Assembly (NCBI GenBank): GCA_903772945.1
Contig: CAICTM010000421.1
Span: 1-64,000 of the forward strand
Direction: 5' to 3'
Origin: Seminavis robusta
Taxonomy: Eukaryota > Bacillariophyta > Bacillariophyceae > Naviculales > Naviculaceae
Length of the DNA stretch: 64,000 bases
Under the pieces are notes generated by a model. That model was not told where the DNA came from and did not search any database. It worked only from the letters and a program-made list of their open reading frames with translations. Shown here piece by piece: positions 9,334 through 22,100 of this stretch. Every line of letters begins with the position of its first letter. The first letter of the stretch is position 1. The translations under genes were made by a program, and so were the position numbers.

Positions 9334-10590
9334 TTAGTCCTCGTAGAGTTCTTCGTGGAGAAGAATCTCGTTGCAGTGTTGGGGCGCTTGTGCCGGGAGG
9401 AGGTGGCGATCGTAGGTGCCTCCCGGGAAGTTGTATGCCCCATGGTCCAACATCTGTTGGGAGTAGTGGTGGGTGGCGGCAGCGGCTTGGATGCGCAGGT
9501 AGCGGAGCATGGCGTCGGACTTCCAGCGGCCGAGAAGGCGGATGGCATCCGAGTCCACATGGGCGCAGAGAAGGGCGGTGGCACCACCAGGACGGAGGGA
9601 GCGGGCAGAGACCTTGTCAGGGTTGATGCCGGTGTCGTGGGAGATGAGGGCCGCAGCGTGGCGGAGGGCGTTGGTGATGAACTGGGGCTTCACAGGATAC
9701 CACCGGTTGCGGGCCGCATTGAAGTGGTTGAAGAGGGGAGTATCGGCGTCGGCGCCGTTGGTACGGAGGTGGTAGACCACACGCGCGAGGGACTTCACCG
9801 GGCAAAGCCACGGATCAGAGGTCGGGCGGTGGCCCACGGACTCGCCGCGGACAGCATTCTTTTGGTCAGTGAACGTAAACGTGGCATCGGTGAGGCACGC
9901 GTGGTTTTTCACGTCATTCAAAGAGATGGTGTCACCGCGGACTTGGAGGCCGCCGCGGACAGTGAAGGAGACATCACAGAGGCGAAAGGCTTGGCTTCGG
10001 GATTCAAGGTTCCCGGTGTCCAGGTACTCCGCAGGGCGTAGGAGCCAGAAGAAGGCCAGGATGCAGAGGTCTCGGACGTGGCGGTTGAGGGTCCCCCAAG
10101 TGGCGTCGTCGTAGTCCAGGGCATCGAGCATAGCTCGGAGGATGGAGAGGTTGACTGGGTAGGCGCGGTCAGGGGGTCCATCTTCATCTCTGAGTCCTTT
10201 GAGGAAAGCAGCGAGTATTGGATGGTTGTGGTCGGATCCAGCCTTGAGCTTTCGGGGATCCGGGTGACCCAGGTCGGTGATCCCCTTCCCGACGGCAAGA
10301 AGGGCCTTGTCCACTGAGTCAGCTCGGACATTGTTAGACTCGCGGTAACGGTTTCCGAAGACAAGGAGGTAGCAGGCTTGGACCTCTTGGTCAGGGATAT
10401 CACAGAGGGATGGGTTGACGCCGAGGCCTGCGCAGAAGTCACACCATCGTCCGAAGGTCCGGTCCCGGGCGGCGGCCGTCTTGGAGACAATGTTTTTGGA
10501 AGCGGTCTGCAGCGCAAGGCGGAGATCAACTGTGAACTGACCTCGGGTGGCAGAGTCAACACCTGCCAGGGTCTGTTCTGCGGATAGCGC
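9334..10590 (-). CDS. Tyrosine recombinase of DIRS-like retrotransposon
   Basis: The frame is open from about 10600 to the TAA at 9334; the first Met in the core is at 10314. The N-terminal part (QFTVDLRLALQTASKNIV, later FGRWCDFCAGLG) is a SAM-like core-binding domain. The catalytic part has RPAEYL (first Arg), SARSLRPGGATALL (box II) and GRWKSDAMLRYLRI, whose Tyr is the expected nucleophile. Box II reads RSLR where the family normally has HSLR, so the conserved His is replaced by Arg. The enzyme would integrate a circular cDNA without target duplication. The frame overlaps the end of the RNase H ORF, a DIRS-like arrangement. The noisy second copy is at 29023-30270. Confidence 0.8.
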   Translation of the reverse strand, partial: ALSAEQTLAGVDSATRGQFTVDLRLALQTASKNIVSKTAAARDRTFGRWCDFCAGLGVNPSLCDIPDQEVQACYLLVFGNRYRESNNVRADSVDKALLAVGKGITDLGHPDPRKLKAGSDHNHPILAAFLKGLRDEDGPPDRAYPVNLSILRAMLDALDYDDATWGTLNRHVRDLCILAFFWLLRPAEYLDTGNLESRSQAFRLCDVSFTVRGGLQVRGDTISLNDVKNHACLTDATFTFTDQKNAVRGESVGHRPTSDPWLCPVKSLARVVYHLRTNGADADTPLFNHFNAARNRWYPVKPQFITNALRHAAALISHDTGINPDKVSARSLRPGGATALLCAHVDSDAIRLLGRWKSDAMLRYLRIQAAAATHHYSQQMLDHGAYNFPGGTYDRHLLPAQAPQHCNEILLHEELYED

Positions 10591-11258
10591 TGTTCAAAGT
10601 GGGCGAGAAGGTCAGGCAGGGTGAGGTGTTGCAGGCGCGACGCATCATCAGCCATCACGTTGGCAGGACCCGGGATGTAGGACGAGAGGGCGCAGTAGCG
10701 GTGCTCCCGCTGGTGGCGGCAGGCGTAGTTGCACAGGAACGCCGCAGGACCATCGGAGGTGACCGCCCCTTTGGAGACTCGGGAGACGGCCGGGGTGTTG
10801 TCCGAGAGAGTGTAGAGGGTGGCGTAGGTGACGCAGTGCCGCGCCGCTTGCAAGGAGTGTTGCGCAAGGATGGCCGCCTGCTCGAGGTCACTGTTGGTCA
10901 CGGTCCCCGTCGGGTTGTCCGTGGACACGAGCTGAGCCTGCACATCGGGAGGGAATGGGAGCCTCCAGAGGTAAGGAGTTTCCTCAGAGTCAAAGTAGAC
11001 ACCGCCCATTCCAGCCTTGGCGGCGTCGGTGGCTCCGAAGAAGGATGGGTCCTGGGGGACGATCTCAGCCAGGTGAGTTGGGCGGTGGCAGAGGCTGGCA
11101 GCCAGATCAGCGAAGGCATCGATGTGGGATCTCAATGCGGTGTTGATCCGGATTCTTCCTCCTTTGGACTTCGTGAGGGCGAGCTGGAGCGCACTGAAGA
11201 GTCCAGCGGAACCCCGGATGGCAACAGAGACGAAGCGCAGCTTGCCGAGGATTTGCAT
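10540..11258 (-). CDS. RT thumb and RNase H of DIRS-like retrotransposon
   Basis: The region starts with an RT-connection motif (MQILGKLRFVSVAIRGSAG) and continues into an RNase H. The acidic residues are visible in FFGATDAAKAGMGGVYF, SDLEQAAIL, TLSDNTPAVSRVSKG and NVMADDASRL, giving the expected D-E-D-D set. The frame stays open to 9918, overlapping the recombinase in another frame, but the coding character of this frame fades near 10540. RNase H would remove template RNA during cDNA synthesis. It lies directly downstream of the RT at 33464-34726 in the reconstructed element, separated here by an inserted Copia. Confidence 0.75.
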
Positions 11259-11326
11259 CCAACGCTTGTGGCTGACTCTGCGACACCCGGCTAATTCCTT
11301 GAAGATGTCAGTGAGCGCTTGCTTCC

Positions 11327-11476
11327 TGCGACAATACCATTGTGGATTGATTAATCTAACGATCTAAGAGATGTAAAGTTTGTATTTCCAAATAAGTGAG
11401 CAGTTATTGATTATTTTCTAGAATAGGCCCGCAATTTATAAAGCTGTAAAGCTGAATTGTAAGCTGAATCCCGTCG
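11327..11476 (-). repeat. Copia family-1 LTR inserted in the DIRS-like element
   Basis: About 150 bp matching the LTR at 8518-8661. It begins directly after DIRS sequence ending CTTCC and lacks the last two bases of the terminal GTCGCA hexamer at the junction near 11476. The next bases switch to a Copia RT in the opposite orientation, which marks the probable end of reliable sequence. Confidence 0.7.
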
Positions 11477-12832
11477 AAAGCACCGCATATTCTCCACTTG
11501 TCGGTTGGCCCACTGTTAGAGCCGGTCTTCTTCTTGCAGCTGCACATGGATGGAATCGAGAAAAGTTGATTTTACTTGCTTTCTGTCAGAGTCCTCAGCC
11601 TGCCGACAGCCATTGTACATGGAATTGCCTCAGTACTATCGACCCAAAGATTATGAAGGACAGGACTGTGTTTTGAAACTTGACAAGTCATCTATGGGCA
11701 GACGATTCACCCAAATTTTTATGAGCATCTATGTCGTGGGATGTCCAACTTGTTTCGAAACTCAGAGCAGACCTGTTTATTTATTCATAAGGAGCATCAA
11801 CTCATGGTATTAAATTATTGTGATGACCAAATCTGGCTCAGTCCGGACAAGATCTGATTGAGTCCTATGTTGGACAGCTCCAAAGCTTGGATATGACTCA
11901 CCATGGAAGAAAAGGGAGACATCTTTGGTTCTTGGTATAATTTTGAAAGACAGGGAGACAAGTGGAATTGACTCAAAAGGGGCTATCAACAAGGTTATGA
12001 TACACTGGATGTCTGAAGCAGCTCTAAGCCTTCTCCCTGCTGCCACCGATCCTCTGGCGCTGACAAATGGTGCCCCTTTGAAGAAGAGTGGAGCTATCCA
12101 GTGCAGTTGGGATGCTTCTCTAATTGCATCCAACACTCGCATCAGGTGCAAGATTCAGCCACAACCCCAAGCACTCACACGCTCAAGCCATCAAACGTAT
12201 CGTTCGATATTTAATTGGCACAAGTGACAAAGGCATTTGTTTTAGCCCTAAGCTTGATCAAGGGCTTGATGTTGGGTGATGCTGACTTCGCCGGGTTGTA
12301 TGGATATGAGGATGATCAGGATCCTGTTTCGTCAAGTCTCGCACTGGTTTTGTCTTGACTTGTTTGGATGCCCTGTCATTGGTCCAGCAACTGCAGACTG
12401 ACATTACTTTGAGCTCCACTGCTGCTGAGTATGTTGCCTTCAGCATGTCAATGAGGGAGCTGCTTCCTATGCGAGCTTGCTCAAAGAAATTGGTACAAAA
12501 CTGAATATGCGTAATTACTGACAGTCTCGTGCGCTCTACAGTTTCGAAGACAACCAAGGTTGCTGTCTCTTGTGAATGTTCCCAAGATGTTGCGCGCAAC
12601 AAGTATTTGGATTGAAGTACCACTTCTTAGGTCAATATCGGGAGTCGAAGGGCATCGTGGCCAAGTATATTCCGACTCTGGAACAAGGGCCGACATCTTC
12701 ACTAAGGGTCTTCCGGCTCCACAGTTTGCTGTCATTCGGAAGCTCCTCATGGGATGGTAATCTACCTCAGCACTTTGCTGGGGACTCTCTCCTATCGTTT
12801 TCTTGCTCCAGTTCATTTTAGCTGTAAGGGAG
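11477..12832 (+). pseudogene. Copia family-1 RT-RNase H fragment, plus orientation
   Basis: Plus-strand remnants include the RT finger region (YYRPKDYEGQDCVLKLDKS near 11630), the RNase H start (DADFAGLYGYEDDQDPVS near 12270), SSTAAEYVAFSMSMRELLPM near 12420 and the C-terminus (TKGLPAPQFAVIRKLLMGW, ending near 12760). Frames change repeatedly through small indels. In copy B the same stretch is on the opposite strand (31155-33470), so the two copies contradict each other about orientation. Confidence 0.65.
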
Positions 12833-12979
12833 TGCGACGGGATACAGCTTACAATTCAGCTTTACAGCTTTACAATTGCAGGCTTATTTAGAAAATATCA
12901 ATAACTGCTCACTTATTTGGAAATACAAACTTTACATCTCTTAGATCCTTAGACTAGTCAATCACAATGTATTGTCGCA
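12833..12979 (+). repeat. Copia family-1 LTR, plus orientation
   Basis: It runs TGCGACGGGATACAGC to TGTATTGTCGCA with the purine tract AAGGGAG just upstream (12826-12832). It is inverted relative to the LTR at 11327, so the Copia in copy A is flanked by head-to-head LTRs. The following 200 bp (12980-13183) repeat DIRS sequence already present at 11120-11326. Confidence 0.75.
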
Positions 12980-14491
12980 CATCGATGTGGGATCTCAATG
13001 CGGTGTTGATCCGGATTCTTCCTCCTTGGACTTCGTGAGGGCGAGCTGAGCGCCTGAAGAGTCCACGGAACCCCGGATGGCAACAGAGACGAAGCGCAGC
13101 TTGCCGAGGATTTGCATCCAACGCTTGTGGCTGACTCTGCGACACCGGCTAATTCCTTGAAGTGTCAGCGAGCGCTTGCTTCCGGTGGGAGGGAGTTCCA
13201 GAGTCTGTCGCAGGGTGTCAATGATCCATCCCAGGATGAGCTTTTCGAGTAGCCCAGCTTCCATCACCTTGCAGGAGTTTCTTGAGCGAGAATGCCTCGT
13301 TGCGATGTTTCTCGCTGAGGTTTGGGCGTGCGAGGATCTCGTCGATGGCATGGAGCAAGTGCGTGCGTAGCGCTTTCATACGGGTCTTTCCTCCTTGGCC
13401 CAGTTGGATGAAGTCTCAACGAACACATCATTCGCCCATGGGCTGGAGCAGAGGTCTGTTCGAGGGTCCGCGCAAGTGGTCCGGCTCGGGCTCCAAGGGG
13501 GAGTGGCTATCCCAAGGAGTTTCTGGTTGCCGCATGGTCCTCCTTTCTCGGGTCTGGAGTGGTGGACGGGTCCAGGTCATCCATTCCCTCGCGTGATGCT
13601 CAAGTCTGCGGAGGACAGGCTCTGGGGGACTTCAGAAGCGTTCATTTGCTCGTCGCAGGTAGTCTCCGACATGCCACTGAAAGTGGCGGCGACTCGACCC
13701 ATCCCATGGTGCAGACATTGGGACGCCACCAGTTGGGGCTCACTTCATAGCGAGGCAGCACCAGCACAAGTCGAATACAGTCGGAAGGGTTCAGAACATG
13801 CGGTAGAAGCCGTCCTTGATGTCATGTTTGCAGAGCGGACGGTCCAAACTTGGGGTTGCGTGACGCACATCGTACAGGATGCGCGCAGGGCATTTCCAAA
13901 TTGCATGGCCTTGGGCGGTTCGTGATGTGATGTGGTTTCTTACGGAGGGCCACCCCCATTCCAGTGTGGTGCTGATGAGTCGGGGTTTCGGTCTCTTCCA
14001 CCTTTACCGCAGCGGCTGATAGAAGGAGGGAGGGTTCATCCTTGACGAGGTCGAATGGAAGACAGCCAGAACTTGTTCTTGATGAACTCGGAAAATTCCT
14101 CACGGAGGAAGTCGAATGCCGGTAGCAGATTTGTGCAGCCGCGGCGGATGCTTCCTCCTTCTGTTCCGTTGTCCAGGGAGGTGATTTGTTTTACGGGGAC
14201 CCCATGGTCTCTCCAGTGGCAGAGCAAGGGGATGGCAGGATGGTCGACATCCTCCAGGTTCGGAGCAAGTAGGAGCGCCCTCGAAGTTGGTGACAAAGGA
14301 CTCCCACGTCTCTGCCTTTGAGTAGGCTGAGCAAAGGTTTTGGACTAACGTACCTAGTCTGTTATTTCGGATTGATCTGGTATCAACGGCAGGCTAGTAG
14401 TTTTAGTGGTGTTGATGTAGAGGATGAAGCGGTCGGCGTTTCTTAGGTGATCCGGGCAGTAGGCCAGCCACCGCTTTGATGATGGAGACAT
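12980..14491 (-). pseudogene. DIRS-like RT region, indel-ridden copy
   Basis: This region corresponds to 33464-34726 plus the RT-to-RNase H linker (13183-13290) that is missing from copy B. Fragments such as MQILGKLRFVSVAIRG (13080-13110) and the RT N-terminal half are recognisable but scattered over all minus frames. Most differences from copy B are one-base losses, as in unpolished long reads. It is valuable because it bridges RT to RNase H. Confidence 0.75.
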
Positions 14492-14703
14492 TACAGCGAG
14501 GCTGCGTGTGAAGGGCTGTGAATTGAAGTGGTAGAAAATTTTGTGGAAGGTGGGTTGCGAGCAGGAGTGCTCCTGTTAGTCCTTGGAGGTTTCACAGGAG
14601 AGACGTCGCGATCAAAAGGGCAGAGAACCAACTGCTTGCGAGGCATGGACGCCACCAGATAGGAGCGGCGCTCCAATACGGGTGGCGATCCAGGCGTGGA
14701 GAC

Positions 14704-16158
14704 TCAGGGGTGCGGGTCAGCAACTCCAAAGTCCGTGAGGAGAGTGTGAGCTTCTGCACCGTAGCGCCGAGTAGCGCTTGTGGTGGCAGCGCGCTTGCAT
14801 CCGGAGGTGCAGCTGCCTTTTAGGGCCCAGGCCATGCAGACGTCCTGACCACCTGCTTGGGAATGGTGTATGATGGTCCTTGGTCATTTCGTGATGGAGC
14901 GGAATCCCGAGTCCTGAAACGTTCAAGAGGTCTCATCGCCTGGACGTTGGTGACTGGGTGTGCTCCGCTGCTGTTTTCGCTCCGGCAGCTTCTTGCTCCG
15001 CGGCTCGGGAGCGGGCTTGAAGAACGAGTACCAGTGGCAGGGAGTCAGCGAGGGACGAGGCACGGAGGACTGAACGAGTCTAGTCAGCGCACCAAAGTGG
15101 GGGCAGCAGCCCGGTTTAGGATAGCTCGTTGACCCACAGGAAGTAATCTTGTTGGACCTCGAAAAGGATGCGACCGCAAAGTCCACCGCCACACTCCGGT
15201 TGTCAGCATACAGGCCATGGATGGTGTGGAAGTAGGATCCCAGCGAGAGGGCCACATCACGCACCGAGCGTGAGAGGGATGGTTTCCTCCATGGAAGACA
15301 TCTATTATGATGGAGAAACCATAGGGCTTTTCCTCCGCAATGCGACATCGGTGGGAAACTTACATCGGTGGAAGTGATGGCAATGGCATCTTCCAAGGTG
15401 ACCGAGGCTCCCTTCTTAACGTACTCCGCTCGAGCAGCAAGTCCTGGACCGCTTCGCTTCCGAATGGCCTGGCACACCACTGAGAAGGGGGAGAGGCCTT
15501 TGCCCAAGGTGGTCCCTTGACCGTTCACGAAGTACTTGCGGAAGACACGATACAGAATGTGTCCAGTGACCAAGGGTTTGTTCACGAGGTTGATGGGTAG
15601 TGGCGAAGCCTGAGTGCGTTCGTCTAGTTGAGCTTCAAGATCCCGTGTTCATTCCCTTTGGGGGACTCGCGAGCAGACGGGAATAACGGGAAGGTTTGCG
15701 TCATCGACCACGTTGCAGAGGTTGTGGACGCGAGTGTCTAGGGCGACCCCGAATTTATCCGTAAGGTTTTGTTGCTCTTTTCACGTCATACTGGATTGTT
15801 GTTCAACAGTGGCCTCCAGCGTATCAGTAGTTCGTGATTCCCGCTTGAAGTTGCTTGGTCAGGCCCGGACTTACCGCGCCAAGCGCCGCCATGTAGGGGA
15901 GAGTACCCGGTTGTGCTTCGTTGGAGCGCTTTGCGCTAATGGGCGCGGCCACTTGCAGCGCATTACTGTGACGTTGACCTCCCGCGACCAACGTACAACA
16001 GCGCGGAACCATTGGACCAAAGGGGCAATGGCAGCCTGTCGCGCAGAATCCGCGTGAGTCATCTCGGGGTAAGGACTTCCGCACGGAAATGGGGAAGACT
16101 GTACTGTTCTTCGGGACGGCCACAAAGACGGCTTCAGAAGATAAGACGGAGTAGGCAT
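14704..16158 (-). pseudogene. DIRS-like gag, indel-ridden copy
   Basis: This is the counterpart of the clean gag at 34941-36449. The same protein fragments appear in shifting frames, including NKPLVTGHILYRVFRKYFVN (clean copy has a Asp in place of that first Tyr). The left target-site duplication of the LINE is present in altered form at about 16143-16158. Confidence 0.75.
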
Positions 16159-19100
16159 AACAATTCCAGATCCAGGCGAACTGGAAACGCCCTACTCGGA
16201 CGCACACTGACTCAAATTGTACTCTTTATTCTATAGTAAACTGGCTGTTTCTATCCACCCAAACGAAAAAAGCCACCATGGCGCCTTGGGTCCATTTCGC
16301 CGTCGAACGAAAGACAAGCACATCACTGCGACCATGGGAATCTCTTCTACAACTACAACGACATGGTTGATCTTGGACCATCGGAAAGCGCCAAAACCAT
16401 GAAACACCCACGAAGACGTAGAACCGTCATCAAGGGCAAGCGCATCAAGTCACCACCAAGCTACAAAACAAGCAATCTGATGGATTCTACAGATACAACG
16501 GAGCAAGAAATCTATTCCGATGGGCATGATGCAAGATCTTGCCACTGGCAAGTGCAACAATGGAGAAATCCCCGATGATAATCAGTTTCATGCACTCGGC
16601 AGATACATGGACGATGAATGGCTCCAACAGAATAACCACAATGACGATGCAATCTCCATGAACACCATCGACACAACCGGAACCGCGTCAACTACTGATG
16701 TCTCTCTTGCTCCCACGCCACCAAGAAAGAATACCAATAAGGCATGTTCAAAGCCCAACCAATACAAACCTCGCAATCTCAGTCACAAGAGCAAAAGAAA
16801 CAAAACAATTCATCCAATTCCGCTTCCGCTGCCACCAGTCTTAGCTGTCACCTTCGACTTATCGCCGGTAGTCTGGGACGATGGGAAACAAGCAGATGTC
16901 CCTTCTTCGAAGCCATCGCGCCATAGCTTCACGGTGCTGTCAAAGGAAAAATCGAAACGTAAACAAGCGGTACCCAAACCCACAAACAACAACTCAACTA
17001 AGAAACCATCCCTTGATCTCGATAACACAACAGCTTGGCCGACGTTAACCAACTCGAGCATGCGACCTAATAGCCACAACGAGCGACTTTACCTGGCCCC
17101 AAACAGCTGTCGCCCACTCTCAGCCTCGAATCAAGTACTCCAAACAGAAAACAAAGAAATACCCATTGAAACCTGCCATTGCTGCAGCCATCAACTCGTC
17201 CATACCGAATTCGACAAAACAAGAGACCTCTCTAGCCAGCGAAAATCTCGACAATGATATCGAGGCGGTTGTTGATGCGTGTGCGGCCAAGAGAGAGACC
17301 TCTGCCGAGATGCCAGACCATAAAGGATCCAAGCATTGTCTAAACAGTCAATCCAGCGTCATCTCAATGCTCAACATGCAGCTTTGTCCAGCCAACTCAA
17401 CGAAGAAGGAATAGAGGAATATCCTACCGTTTTGACAGCACCACACAGCTTGCCGTCATCTACTTCCTTCACCGGAACTGATGAGGACCCTGTCGACCTG
17501 ATCACTCCCATTAAAACAATCAAGAACATGAAAGAAATGATCCCAACGACAATGCCCTTGTGGTGTCTCCAGTGTAATGGGCCGGCTCTTCCTGTGGACA
17601 TCATTGACTCAAGCATACTAGGCCCCATCAGACAGACAGCTCCCATCTGACACACTACTGCGAATCCTGTCGACAGTTCATACCACTTGAGGGCACTTTG
17701 GATCTGGCTACCCGCTCAGTTTCGCCGCTGACAATGCTCTTGTCTTCGACTGGAACTTAGAACACTCCATTACATCCAACAGAAGACGAAATCAAAATCG
17801 GAATTCAACATCTTCAAGACACAGCACGTAAACAGGAAATGACCGAATCACTTCTTGTCAAGCAAATGACTACTCTCTTTGACACTGTTGCTACCGGTGA
17901 CCCTCAGCTTCAAACCCAAAACTTGCATGCAACCACAATCAATTCCAGTGTGGAACATGCCTATAGCCTGCCCACCACTCCACAGGAAGAAACCACACAA
18001 CCGCCAGATAAAAAGCTCCAATTCAACCATGTGACAGTCCTCATCAGTGCTTCTGTAACCAGGTTTCAATCTCTCGACCTCAAGACCCCTTGTGTTTCCT
18101 CTGCAAGTGGAAGGCCGAGCCAGCAAAATACTCACTTATCTGGAAACAGAACTGGCATTTCCTTGTTCCCACCAACCCAGCCAATGACACTGCTTCTGTC
18201 TGTGTTAGGAACTCCCTTCTAGCTACAGAAAACCCACTCCATTGCCTAGAGATTACCAAGAGCAAAGTCTTGGGTCTACTGGAACCAGCCCCTGAATTGA
18301 TGTTCCCCAATTCCAGGCATTGCCACCATGACCATTCAGGTATCCAAGCAAGAGCTGTGCTGCTTCACTGTGTGGCCAATCCTATGGCTCTTGATACAGA
18401 TGAGGGCACCATGAATCCAACACCAATGGCAATCAGGACGGCGACACAGGAGACACTATGAGGGATGACGACGAGGAAGCTTTGAGGATGCCAATGATGG
18501 TGCAAGAAGCCACAAGACACACTGCTTTGGTGTTCGCATAGAGGCAATGAATCCGGCAACCACAGCAATGTCCTATGCCTCTGGTCATGCAGTTTTTGAC
18601 ACTGTTGTGTTCTGATGACAGGTACACAATCACCTTCAAAGACCATGAAGGGATAGGAGACTTTGCGGGCAATGGAATTGACTTGGACTCCCTAGGAGAC
18701 ATGACCCGCGACCAGCTAGTGAAGTGGCTAAATGCCTCCGTGATGGATTGGGGCCCCATCAATGATACATTCGTCGATTTGCCTGTTTCTTCTATGTGCA
18801 CAGCCCTGATTACGACAGTGTGCCTGCACTGAAGAAGATTCAAGGGGTGTTCCCTTTCTCAAAGAAAACAAGCTCTTCCTTGCCCACACAGCTTAGAGGA
18901 ATCCCAAACTGCCACAGTATGCTACATTGCCGGAAGAATCCTAAGAAGACCTTTCGCGATGGCCTGTTACCCAGGGTATCCAGTTGGTTCCGTCAGCAGA
19001 GGCCATCCATCACCTGTCCCATTGCCATTTTCCAACCAAAGTCAAGGTCGATACTGAGAAGATTGACATCCTTGGTATCCAAGTGTGGAATCACCGACCG

Positions 19101-22100
19101 TCCAGCCTTTGAAAACCTGATGAAAGCACATTGCAAGGACCCACTCTGCAACATCCTCAGTTGGATCTACCTAGCCCAAATTGAACAAGATCGGCAGACA
19201 AAGAAAGCACCACGAGCCTTATGAAGAAGGCAGTTATTACCAACATATGGATGTCAATCAATGCCACCACAGGAGTCCCCCTTCAAGATCTGAATCCAAC
19301 CTTTGAGGATGAAATTCGTCTTTTGCTCTTAGTAGAAGATTGTCGCTGCCAATGGAAAGCCCCTGCTGTTGGATCTGAAAGCCACAAATCCTATGCCACA
19401 TGCAGGACAGTACTATGCAATTTGCCAGAAGAGTGCTAGAGACACAGGGTGGAACGACTCACAGATATCTTCTCAATGCCAACATCTTCCCACAAAGACT
19501 ATGCCCTAAAGATGAGAACCTTCTGTCATCCAAAGACAACCACGAACACCCAAGGGATGACTCTGGGATCAATACTCATACAGCAGTCTCTCCTTTCAAA
19601 CACTGTATCAAGATGATGCCTCTATTGCGTCAGAGGAGGCAATCATCATACCTGGGCAGACAAAGTCAGAAACTGGGGACACAATCAGGCACCAGTGACC
19701 AATGTCTCTGTACCAGTATACAGCCACCACTGTGGCAACCGGGATGTTACTAGTGATAGCACAGTCCAAAGAAATAGCGCCCTCAAAGCAGCAATGGAAC
19801 ACAGACCAAGTCCCACATTAGCCATGCAGCAAAAGACCAAGTCCACATTGAGATGACCATGGAAAGAATGGATGAAAAAACACCAGGAACAACTGGAACA
19901 ACTGGAAGCAAAAGCACCAAAAGGACCAGGAAGCCAGTGAAGCAAGATTTCAAGCAGATGATGGCCTTGTTCAATAACTATGCAAAGACCACCTGAAGCC
20001 ACTGCCACCCCTCCAACCCTCCTTCCTCCAGACAACCACTACCTCCTGGAGGGGGTGCCATTGATGCTCCAGTACCGGTGCTGTCCCCATCATTGAAGTT
20101 ACCAGACTCCTCATCATCTCCAGTCCATGGACAATATCACACACCAAGGCGACTAATGATGTCTACACACATCCAGATTTCTGCAAGGCTACCACGGCAA
20201 TCCCTATCAGAAGCGACCACACACCTTCAAATGTACCAGTTGCAACTCAAGATGTTATTCCTGTGACGTCCCTCCTACTCAAGCAAGAGACAAGCGCCTC
20301 GCGCTGCTCCACGTGTCTCTTCAGCCAGCCCAGTTGTATGCCAGCAGCCACCTATCAGCCTTACCAGCAGTCACAGCCACCACCCTACCATGGATTACAG
20401 TATCTTGCTGTTGCAGGATTCTACCCAGGATTTCCCCAGCCTACCCAACCCCCATCACCAACCCCCACCCAACCAGGACCCACAGGGCATCCTGGTGGGC
20501 GGGGAAGTTAAAGATGGGCTGGGCTCCCCCGGCAAAAAGTGTTCTATGGGACTCGCTGGGCGGAGACCAGCCTACAGGGGCAGTTGAATCACCGTAAGTG
20601 GATGACTTTGACTCATGGGACAATATCAAGGGGATGCTGGCTCAAAATGAGCCAGTGGGGGACATTATGCCAGCCAAGAAGCCACCACAAGTGGCGAGAT
20701 TCATCTTCAACAACAAAAGAGGATTCCCACTTTACGATGAAAATGGCGGAGCTCTTTGAGACTGCAAGACTTTGGAATGTTAGAGCTGATTATGCTGGAT
20801 TTCAAGTGCCCAATCTTGATACTAATCAGCCAGGTGTGCGTCGGAAGATTCAAGCAGCTGTGAGCAAGGCCTGTTGACCACAGGAAGGTCAACTTTGGCA
20901 GCACTCCACATATCCACTTGAGAGAATACAAGCCAGGAGTGACTCTATCTCTGGTGATTGGCCGCACCGTTGGCAGAGTGTTGGAGGCTGAGGCAGACTA
21001 CCTGGGCCGATGGAAAAGGACAGTTTTATCCTGCAAAGAGGGAAAGCGATTATCGGTTTACAATGTGTATACTTTCACAGATGGAAGTGTTGAGAGGGCT
21101 GGGGATATGACCGTTTTGGCCCAACTAAACGCAATCTATGTACAGGAATCAAGGCCGTCCCTGGATCCAAGGAGGAACCCCTATGATGATCTTCAGGAAT
21201 GGGTGGCCAACGACATTGCAAATGGTCATGAGATTATTGTGGGTGGGGATTTCAATGAAGATTTGGAAAGAGGACGGAAGGGGCTATAGCGACTGGTATC
21301 CGATTGCAAGCTTGTAGATCCGATTTTTTACAAATCACGGAATCAGCGATTTTAACACCTATGTCAGAGGCAGTAAGGGAATCGATTACATCCTCGTTTC
21401 TGAAAACCTTTTGGATGCTGTCGAAGCTTGTGGTTACCATCCGTTCTGTAACCACTTCTATAGTGACCACCGTGCCTGCTTTGTCGACTTCGACTTGAAA
21501 CAGCTGTTTGCGTCTGATACAGCAGCTTTACACAAGCCCTGTCAACGAAGGGTGCATTCCAAGAAACGCCACCAAGTCACCACCTACATCAAATCACAAG
21601 TACAGCTATCTTGACAATCATGGATTCTTTCAACGATTGTGGAGATTCAACCAGAGCACCTACCCAGCAGGAGGCTGAGGCATTGGATCAACTACCTGCT
21701 CTCTGCAAGCCTCCAGCCGCCAAAAAGTCCCACCTTTCGCCCATTCCCAGTTCCCCAGCATTGACCCAGTTACGACTTGAAGTTCAAGTCTTGACGATGG
21801 CCCGCATGCACTCCAATGCAAGAACGACATTACCAATCAGATTCGTCTCCGCATGTAGCGGATCTCCGATCCAGCATTTGAACTACCCACCTCGTTGGAA
21901 GACTGCAAGAAACGAAAGAAGCTAGCCCGCAAGGAACTTCGTGCGGCGGAGGTGGATGGGTGGAGAACGCACAAGTTGCGCCAAGGGTATCAAATGGAAC
22001 TCCAAGCACAGTACGAATCTGCCGGTGACACGAGGTTGGCTAATGTGATGAAGCGCTTGCGCAACGCTTAAGCCACTCGGAGAGCATGGCAAAAGTGTGC

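Noticed and set aside
9355-10041. Plus-strand 228-codon Gly/Val-rich ORF
   Set aside because: It lies wholly antisense to the tyrosine recombinase, whose catalytic motifs make the minus strand the coding one.
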